This document shows positions 7,065 to 11,511 of a stretch of DNA of 11,511 nucleotides, piece by piece. The stretch comes from JAHHTP01 sp964587555 (lineage in GTDB: Bacteria; Bacillota; Clostridia; Oscillospirales; Ruminococcaceae): positions 1 through 11,511 of the forward strand of contig CAZPLR010000052.1 in the NCBI GenBank assembly GCA_964587555.1, given 5' to 3'. A program made the translations under genes and the position numbers. The notes below the pieces were generated by a model. The model searched no databases. It was given only the letters and a program-made list of their open reading frames with translations, and was not told the origin of the DNA. How positions within the stretch are numbered: the stretch's first letter is position 1; every line of letters begins with the position of its first letter.

Positions 7065-7763
7065 ATGAAGCGCAATTTAAAACGTATTTTTGCGGCGATC
7101 CTGCCGGTCATGCTTATCGTGACGATGTTTGCCGGATGCAGTGAAAAAAAGGAAGGGATTGCAAACCTGAGAACACCGGATAACGGCGATCAGATCGCCA
7201 TCCTTCACACCAGCTACGGCGACATTACAGTAGAATTCTTTGAAGATATCGCGCCGAAAGCGGTTGAAAATTTCGTCACCCATTCAAAAGACGGCTATTA
7301 TGACAACATGATTTTCCATCGCGTCATTGAAAATTTTATGATCCAGTCCGGCGATCCGGAGGGAACGGGAACAGGCGGCGAAAGCATCTGGGGAGAGCCT
7401 TTTGGCTTGGAGCTTTCTGACGACGCTTATAATCTGCGCGGCGCGCTTTGCATGGCAAACAAGGGCGCAGATAATACAAACGGCAGTCAGTTTTACATCG
7501 TACAGGCGGGCGTGGTTTCGCAAGCATCGTTTTCCGTCTACGAAGCCTATGGCTACAGCTTCACCGATCAACAGAAGGAGCTATACCAGCAATACGGCGG
7601 CGCGCCTTGGCTTGACGGCGCATATACCGTATTCGGTCAGGTGATCGACGGGATGGATGTTGTAGACACGATCGCTGCACTAGAGGTTGACAGCGCATCC
7701 AAACCGTTGGAGGACGTCGTTTTGGAATCGGTCGAGCTTACTACCTACTCCCAGCCGGAATAA
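7065..7763 (+). CDS. Peptidyl-prolyl cis-trans isomerase, cyclophilin-type lipoprotein
   Basis: Catalyses proline cis-trans isomerisation in exported proteins, at the outer face of the membrane. The 232-residue protein begins with a signal peptide MKRNLKRIFA and a hydrophobic core ending in lipobox FAGC (Cys25). The cyclophilin domain spans about residues 43-229. The active-site residues are visible: FHRVI (Arg86), FMIQSGD (Phe91, Met92, Gln94), NGSQFYIV (Phe143) and PWLDGAYTVFG (Trp182, Leu183). The position that is His126 in human cyclophilin A is Tyr187 here. About 30 extra residues between the SQFYIV strand and WLDG form a helical insert, often seen in Bacillota members as far as I recall. 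AGGAGG (7051-7056) lies 8 bases before the ATG. It follows the inactive paralogue by 20 bases and is probably translated from the same mRNA. Confidence 0.9.
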   Translation: MKRNLKRIFAAILPVMLIVTMFAGCSEKKEGIANLRTPDNGDQIAILHTSYGDITVEFFEDIAPKAVENFVTHSKDGYYDNMIFHRVIENFMIQSGDPEGTGTGGESIWGEPFGLELSDDAYNLRGALCMANKGADNTNGSQFYIVQAGVVSQASFSVYEAYGYSFTDQQKELYQQYGGAPWLDGAYTVFGQVIDGMDVVDTIAALEVDSASKPLEDVVLESVELTTYSQPE

Positions 7764-7793
7764 CGCTCTGTTTTTTGAAGATAAAAAACCGGC

Positions 7794-7863
7794 GCGCTTT
7801 TTACGTAAAATAATATGCACCCCAAACGTTAGACTCTTTTGGAGTGCATATCAAAAAAAGCGC
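7794..7863. repeat. Interrupted inverted repeat between convergent genes
   Basis: Nested arms: GCGCTTTTT (7794-7802) with AAAAAGCGC (7855-7863), and inside them ATATGCAC (7813-7820) with GTGCATAT (7844-7851), then, after one mismatch, CCAAA (7822-7826) with TTTGG (7838-7842). The loop carries GTTAGAC. It lies between the stops of the convergent cyclophilin and AAA+ genes, so it may act as a terminator for both, but neither strand has a clean T tract after the inner stem. The GCACCCCAAA...TTAGAC pattern resembles ends of some IS3-family insertion sequences as I recall them, so it could be a small remnant or palindromic repeat. Confidence 0.6.
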
Positions 7864-7880
7864 AGCCTGTTTTTCTGTAA

Positions 7881-9092
7881 TTAGGAACGCAGCCCCTGCG
7901 CAGCGCGCAGCGATTCAATGAACTGCTTGGCGGTGCGCGGCGAGTATCCGCTCTTGCGCAGTGCAAAAGCCCCCGCTCTGGTTAAAAGATCGTCCTTCTC
8001 TGCCTTTACTCCATAGTAATCCGCAAGACTCAGGACAATCTGATTATAATGCGCTTTATCCGGCTTGGAGAAGGTTACGGTCAGACCAAACCGGTCGGAA
8101 AGCGAGAGCAGTTCCTCCCTTGTATCGTTCGCGTGAACGTCGTCCCCCTGCCGGTCGCGGAAGCTTTCCTTGATCAAATGGCGGCGGTTACTGGTGACAT
8201 AGATCGCGATGTTTGAGGTTTTTGCCGAAACCGAGCCCTCCAGTATCGCTTTCAGCGCCGCAAAATCGCTGTCGTCGCTCGAAAACGAAAGGTCGTCGAT
8301 AAACAGGATAAACTTGAGCGGGTTACGCGATAAGCTGTCCAGCAGCACTGGAATTTCATGAAGCTGCTCTTTGCTTAGCTCGATCAGCCGTAGGCCGCGG
8401 TCGCTGCAAGCGTTGGCAACTGCCTTGACAGTCGAGGATTTGCCAGTCCCCGCATCGCCGTAAAGCAGGATGTTCGCGGCAGGTTTGCCGGACAGAAGGG
8501 CCAGCGTATTCTCCATTACCAATCCCCTTTCCCGCTCATAGCCGGAAAGCTCCGCCATGCAGACCGTATCCGGATACTTCACCGGCGTCAGCGCGCCGTT
8601 TTTGAGGAGGAACGCGCGATACTTCGCAAAGACGCCGTAACCGTTGATCGGAATCTGCTTCATCCGCTTTTGGTAGAGTGTGTAAAAATCATATTCCGTT
8701 GTCTGCCAGCACGGCAGAAACCCGGCGTAGCCAATCTCCCGCTGAAGCGCTTTTGGATCAATACGGGAAATGCGCTGCAAAGCGGTCAATTCCTGCAAAA
8801 GCGTTTCCTCCCACTGCGCCGGGATCGGTTTTTGCTGCGCGCGAGCCAGCATATAAAAATTCTCGTCCTCCAGCACAAGGTTCAGAAGCCTGTCGGTCCA
8901 GTTTTCGCCCTGCTCAAAAAGCGCGGCGGAAAAGTCGGCGTAAGCGTCGATTGCCTCGATCTTTGCAAAATGTTCCTTTTGCAGCACAGTAAACAGCGCG
9001 GTCAGCTTTTTGACCGCCGGATCATTTAAAATATGCCGAAAAATGACAAGCGCGCAAAGCGACTCGTGAAATTCGGCTGAATAGTCGGACAT
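7881..9092 (-). CDS. AAA+ ATPase of the DUF815 family
   Basis: A cytosolic AAA+ P-loop protein whose cellular role is not established. The 403 residues comprise an N-terminal helical region of about 190 residues with no motif I recognise, then the AAA+ core. The core has Walker A GDAGTGKSS (212-220, Lys218), Walker B FILFIDD (261-267, Asp266-Asp267), sensor 1 within YVTSNRRHL (298-306), and a DRFGLTV segment (333-339). Walker A context plus TSNRRHL is characteristic of DUF815 (PF05673). The ATG at 9090-9092 follows AGAGG at 8 bases; a longer open frame reaching 9431 runs antisense through the divergent gene and across this gene's own promoter, so it is rejected. The gene stands alone, convergent with the cyclophilin operon and divergent from the nucleotidyltransferase-like gene. 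The closely spaced divergent promoters suggest possible shared control. Confidence 0.88.
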   Translation of the reverse strand: MSDYSAEFHESLCALVIFRHILNDPAVKKLTALFTVLQKEHFAKIEAIDAYADFSAALFEQGENWTDRLLNLVLEDENFYMLARAQQKPIPAQWEETLLQELTALQRISRIDPKALQREIGYAGFLPCWQTTEYDFYTLYQKRMKQIPINGYGVFAKYRAFLLKNGALTPVKYPDTVCMAELSGYERERGLVMENTLALLSGKPAANILLYGDAGTGKSSTVKAVANACSDRGLRLIELSKEQLHEIPVLLDSLSRNPLKFILFIDDLSFSSDDSDFAALKAILEGSVSAKTSNIAIYVTSNRRHLIKESFRDRQGDDVHANDTREELLSLSDRFGLTVTFSKPDKAHYNQIVLSLADYYGVKAEKDDLLTRAGAFALRKSGYSPRTAKQFIESLRAAQGLRS

Positions 9093-9150
9093 ATGAAAAA
9101 CCTCTTTTTCCCATGAATTCAAAATTACGGGAAATCCCCCGTTCATCAGC

Positions 9151-9179
9151 ATTATAGCACATATTTTGCAATTTGAAAA
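9151..9179 (-). promoter_or_regulatory. Extended -10 promoter of the AAA+ gene
   Basis: On the minus strand TATAAT (9156-9151) is preceded by TGC, an extended -10; the 17-bp-spaced -35 is a weak TTTTCA (9179-9174). Transcription should start near 9144, leaving about 52 bases of leader that contain a 5-bp hairpin (ACGGG 9127-9131 with CCCGT 9138-9142). Confidence 0.7.
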
Positions 9180-9213
9180 GAGAAATCTCTCAAAAAGAAA
9201 CGCGCTGATATTC

Positions 9214-9243
9214 TTGACTTTTGCCCCCGAAATATGGTATGCT
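9214..9243 (+). promoter_or_regulatory. Promoter of the nucleotidyltransferase-like/AraC operon
   Basis: TTGACT (9214-9219) and TATGCT (9238-9243) are 18 bp apart, with an extended TG at 9235-9236. The start should lie near 9250. Its -35 is about 35 bp from the -35 of the divergent AAA+ promoter, so a regulator bound between them could affect both. GAGA/TCTC arms (9180-9190 region) lie in that gap but are too short to call an operator. Confidence 0.7.
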
Positions 9244-9302
9244 ATTATCAGAGAGGCAGTATGTAAAAAGGACAAACTGTTCGGAAAGGGATGATTCACA
9301 AA

Positions 9303-10361
9303 ATGGATTACAATCGCATTGCGCAGACTATCGCGCAAAAGGTGAAGTCCGAATATTCGGAAGACATTGCTGCGGTCGTAATATATGGGGCGGCAGCGCA
9401 AGGGGAAACGCAAAACGCCGCTGATCTGCATTTCTACTTTATCCCGAGTACCGAGCGCGGAAAAGCGCTTGGAAAAGCATTTTTAATCAAAGGCTGCGGC
9501 TTTGATTTTCAACCGTACAGCTTCGAGGAGCTTTCTGCTCTGCGCGAAGGCGACCGCCAAAACGTTTGTATGCTGCTGGACTCCAAGCTGATCTTTGCAA
9601 AAAATGCAGAGGTTGTTGGACAATTTGAGACTCTGCGCCAGAAAGCCGCGGCTGACTTTCCTACAAAGGAGCGGCTGAACAAACTGCTGCAGGACTGCAA
9701 GGCGCTATACTTTCGGTTCGGCGATACAGACGCTGACGCCGCAATATTAGCGACCGAAATCCTGCAAAAGATTTCCTGCACTTTGCTGTTTGCAAACGCC
9801 CGCTACTTAACGGAGGGACTTTCTGGTATGAAGACGCAGGTGCTTTCTCTAGAGAAAACGCCGGCATGCTACAAAAGCTGCTGTGAAACCATTGCAGGGA
9901 GTGCAGATCCGCAGCTTCTTAAAGCAGCCTGCCGCGCACTGATCGCAGAAACCGAGGCGCTTTTGATAGAGGAGCAAGCGCCAAAGGAGATTGTAAGCTG
10001 CCAGAAAGCTTATCAAAACATTTACGAATACGCACGCATCTACTATCAGAAAATCACCGACGCTTGTTTTGCAGGCGATCATTTGGCCGCGCTGTTATAT
10101 GCGGTAAAGCTGCAAAACGAGCTGGATGCAATTGCAAAAAACGCCGAGGAAGCGCCGCAGCTTGCAAATTTAGTAGATCTATTTTATCGGAAGGATTTAA
10201 CCTCCTTCGCTGTTTCGGTCTATTCGCACGAAGCGGGACTCATGGGATTCTTATTAAACCATGGTCTGCGTTTCAGCCAATACGCGAATGTCGAGCGGTT
10301 TGAGGAAACGGTTTTGTCGCAGACAGAAGCGTCTTCTAACGAGGCTTGTACGACATCCTGA
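9303..10361 (+). CDS. Nucleotidyltransferase-fold protein with altered catalytic motif
   Basis: A cytosolic protein of 352 residues. The N-terminal 100 residues fit the minimal polymerase-beta-type nucleotidyltransferase fold: VVIYGAAAQGE (25-35), then ADLHFYFIP (40-48), and a third strand GFDFQPYSF (66-74). In active members the middle motif is typically (S/D)D-x-D; here it is Asp41-Leu-His43, so the second metal-binding acid is His. The GS turn is also GA. The rest (about 120-335) is mostly helical, without a motif I recognise. Related clostridial proteins with SDLDFFFIPK-type motifs are known to me as uncharacterised. The ATG at 9303 is preferred because GGAAAGGG (9283-9290) abuts the alternative ATG at 9291 and is better spaced from the second. 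It shares an operon with the AraC-family gene 30 bases downstream. Substrate unknown; it may be a non-catalytic sensor, which is inference. Confidence 0.75.
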   Translation: MDYNRIAQTIAQKVKSEYSEDIAAVVIYGAAAQGETQNAADLHFYFIPSTERGKALGKAFLIKGCGFDFQPYSFEELSALREGDRQNVCMLLDSKLIFAKNAEVVGQFETLRQKAAADFPTKERLNKLLQDCKALYFRFGDTDADAAILATEILQKISCTLLFANARYLTEGLSGMKTQVLSLEKTPACYKSCCETIAGSADPQLLKAACRALIAETEALLIEEQAPKEIVSCQKAYQNIYEYARIYYQKITDACFAGDHLAALLYAVKLQNELDAIAKNAEEAPQLANLVDLFYRKDLTSFAVSVYSHEAGLMGFLLNHGLRFSQYANVERFEETVLSQTEASSNEACTTS

Positions 10362-10391
10362 CATGGGATCAAAGAAAAGGGGGATTTTATT

Positions 10392-11351
10392 ATGCAACGA
10401 GGTTTTTTAATCTACCGAGCAAATGAATTTTTCGAAAAAGGGAAATTATTCAAAGCCTATCAGATGGAATATACAGAGAATACCGAGTCTAAGGTACATT
10501 CTCACGACTACATGCAAATCTGGTATATTGTCAAAGGGAAATGCTATGAATATATTTCAAGAAAAGAATATGAGATTGCCGCAGGCGAGATTTTCCTCAT
10601 TCCGCCGTTTGTCGAGCATCACTCCCGCAAGGAAGCGGGGACAGTCGTTTACTGCTGTGAGTTTAAGATCGATCCGTTCCTGCCGCAGCGCCAGGGCAGT
10701 ATTTTCAACAAGCTTTCCGAGTTCGTCGAGGCTCCGGACGAGATGTACGCCATCCAGCATTTGATGGAATACTCTGCGGAATCCAAAGTAATTTTCCCGC
10801 TTTCGGTTCTCGGGACAAAGACCGCCGAGCGGATCATGAAGGACTTAGTCGACGAATATACCTCGAAAAAACGCTACAGCGATCAATTTATGTACATCTA
10901 CATCCAGGAGCTGCTGCTGACCCTTGCCAGAGAGTACGATCAGCACGAGACTACCCCTGCCGCGCATGACGAGGTATTTGAAAAGCACAAAAAAGCGATT
11001 CTAACCGCGGTCAATTACATCGAGGAGCATTATGCCGAGCAGATGCGTTTGGACGATCTTTGCCGTGTTTCGCTGGTTTCCAAAACCTATTTCTGCTACC
11101 TATTCAAGCTTTTAACCAAGCAAACCTACAGCGAATATCTGCAAAAGGTCAGAATCCAGCACGCGATGGAGCGGTTGGAGGGCACCAACGACTCGATCAC
11201 CCAGATCTGTTTCGACGTTGGCTTCAACGATTCGACCCACTTTGCCCGCACCTTCAAAAAGACCATGGGCATTTCGGCGCGTACTTATCGTAAGATGAAA
11301 CAGCAGGGGCTTTCGATTGATACCGAGATTTCAAAAAGTACCAATTTATAA
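10392..11351 (+). CDS. AraC-family transcriptional regulator with cupin sensor domain
   Basis: A cytosolic DNA-binding regulator of 319 residues. Residues about 20-100 form the N-terminal cupin-like ligand domain: HSHDY (His36, His38) and IPPFVEHH (70-77) are the usual cupin positions. Residues about 206-302 form the double helix-turn-helix AraC domain, with the first motif at MRLDDLCRVSLVSKTYFCYL (218-237) and the second ending in the family signature DVGFNDSTHFARTFKK (275-290) and ARTYRKM (296-302). This arrangement is common among sugar-responsive regulators of Clostridia, though the ligand cannot be read. AAGGGGG (10377-10383) lies 8 bases before the ATG. It follows the nucleotidyltransferase-like gene by 30 bases, so the two are probably cotranscribed. 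AraC regulators often act on neighbouring promoters; the repeated sites at 11460-11505 are a candidate target. Confidence 0.92.
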   Translation: MQRGFLIYRANEFFEKGKLFKAYQMEYTENTESKVHSHDYMQIWYIVKGKCYEYISRKEYEIAAGEIFLIPPFVEHHSRKEAGTVVYCCEFKIDPFLPQRQGSIFNKLSEFVEAPDEMYAIQHLMEYSAESKVIFPLSVLGTKTAERIMKDLVDEYTSKKRYSDQFMYIYIQELLLTLAREYDQHETTPAAHDEVFEKHKKAILTAVNYIEEHYAEQMRLDDLCRVSLVSKTYFCYLFKLLTKQTYSEYLQKVRIQHAMERLEGTNDSITQICFDVGFNDSTHFARTFKKTMGISARTYRKMKQQGLSIDTEISKSTNL

Positions 11352-11383
11352 TATCAAATTACAATAAAGATCAGCAAAATTTC

Positions 11384-11415
11384 CCGCCGGCGCGAAAGCT
11401 TCGGCGGCTTTTTTT
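11384..11415 (+). terminator. Rho-independent terminator after the AraC-family gene
   Basis: CCGCCG (11384-11389) pairs with CGGCGG (11402-11407) around a 12-base loop, followed by C and seven T (11409-11415). It lies 32 bases after the stop codon and should end the two-gene operon. Confidence 0.85.
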
Positions 11416-11459
11416 GTGGTTTTTGACGGTTTTGACCGGCTTTCAAAATTTCAACGGAC

Positions 11460-11505
11460 TTTTCAAAGCGTGTTGAAAATATTCGCAAAACGTGCATTTT
11501 GCGAA
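11460..11505. promoter_or_regulatory. Two adjacent palindromes, candidate operator sites
   Basis: TTTTCAA (11460-11466) is mirrored by TTGAAAA (11473-11479) across six bases. TTCGCAAAA (11482-11490) is mirrored by TTTTGCGAA (11497-11505), also across six bases. Both contain the core CAAARCGTG on the same strand, at 11464-11472 and 11486-11494, a 22-bp period of about two helical turns. The stretch lies past the terminator of the AraC gene and probably in front of a gene beyond the window. A -35-like TTGAAA (11473-11478) is present, but I see no good -10 before the window ends. Confidence 0.5.
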
Positions 11506-11511
11506 AGATTT

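Noticed and set aside
9261..9266. ATG directly followed by TAA in the leader of the nucleotidyltransferase-like gene
   Set aside because: A start-stop pair can act in leaders, but the upstream GAGAGG is only about four bases away and nothing else supports a role; probably chance.
9093..9431. N-terminal extension of the AAA+ gene to 9431
   Set aside because: It crosses the gene's own extended -10 promoter and runs antisense through the start of the divergent gene. The ATG at 9092 has a proper ribosome-binding site.

Overview
The window looks like chromosomal DNA from a low-to-mid GC Gram-positive anaerobe of the Bacillota, most likely class Clostridia (Oscillospiraceae/Ruminococcaceae-like). 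The reasons are purine-rich ribosome-binding sites (AGGAGG type) before most genes, sigma-A type promoters with near-consensus hexamers at 17-18 bp spacing, diderm-free surface genes (a teichoic-acid-type glycerophosphotransferase and two LGGC/FAGC lipobox lipoproteins), a clostridial type of DUF815 AAA+ protein, and an oxygen-sensitive Fe-dependent alcohol dehydrogenase. The placement is inference; there is no rRNA or species marker.

Layout. Positions 1-53 are the last 16 codons of an unidentified plus-strand gene, followed by a strong terminator shared with a convergent class B penicillin-binding protein (125-1684, minus). A tight divergent promoter region separates this from a two-domain glycosyltransferase/CDP-glycerol glycerophosphotransferase (1808-4270, plus). 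Next come a lactaldehyde reductase/FucO-type Fe-alcohol dehydrogenase with its own promoter and terminator (4373-5518) and a single-gene tRNA-Gln(CTG) transcription unit (5626-5788). A gene-free stretch of about 365 bases (5789-6153) is rich in inverted repeats. A two-gene operon then encodes cyclophilin-fold lipoproteins, the first having lost its catalytic residues and the second having kept most of them (6286-7763). A long interrupted inverted repeat (7794-7863) lies between this operon and a convergent AAA+ ATPase gene (7881-9092, minus). Divergent from the ATPase is an apparent two-gene operon of a nucleotidyltransferase-fold protein with an altered catalytic motif and an AraC-family regulator (9303-11351), ending at a terminator. 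The last 50 bases hold two palindromes that share a repeated core and look like operators for the next, unseen gene.

How the parts fit. The first third concerns the cell envelope: peptidoglycan transpeptidation and polyol-phosphate polymer synthesis. The cyclophilin lipoproteins act outside the membrane, probably in folding of exported proteins. The Fe-ADH is fermentative redox metabolism. The AAA+/nucleotidyltransferase/AraC cluster has no function that can be read from sequence. I see no phage, transposase gene, CRISPR array or complete defence system, and no convincing undescribed system. The items most worth checking are the tandem active/inactive cyclophilin pair, the altered nucleotidyltransferase next to the AraC regulator with its possible 22-bp-spaced sites, the structured gap after the tRNA, and the acidic insert in the envelope glycosyltransferase.
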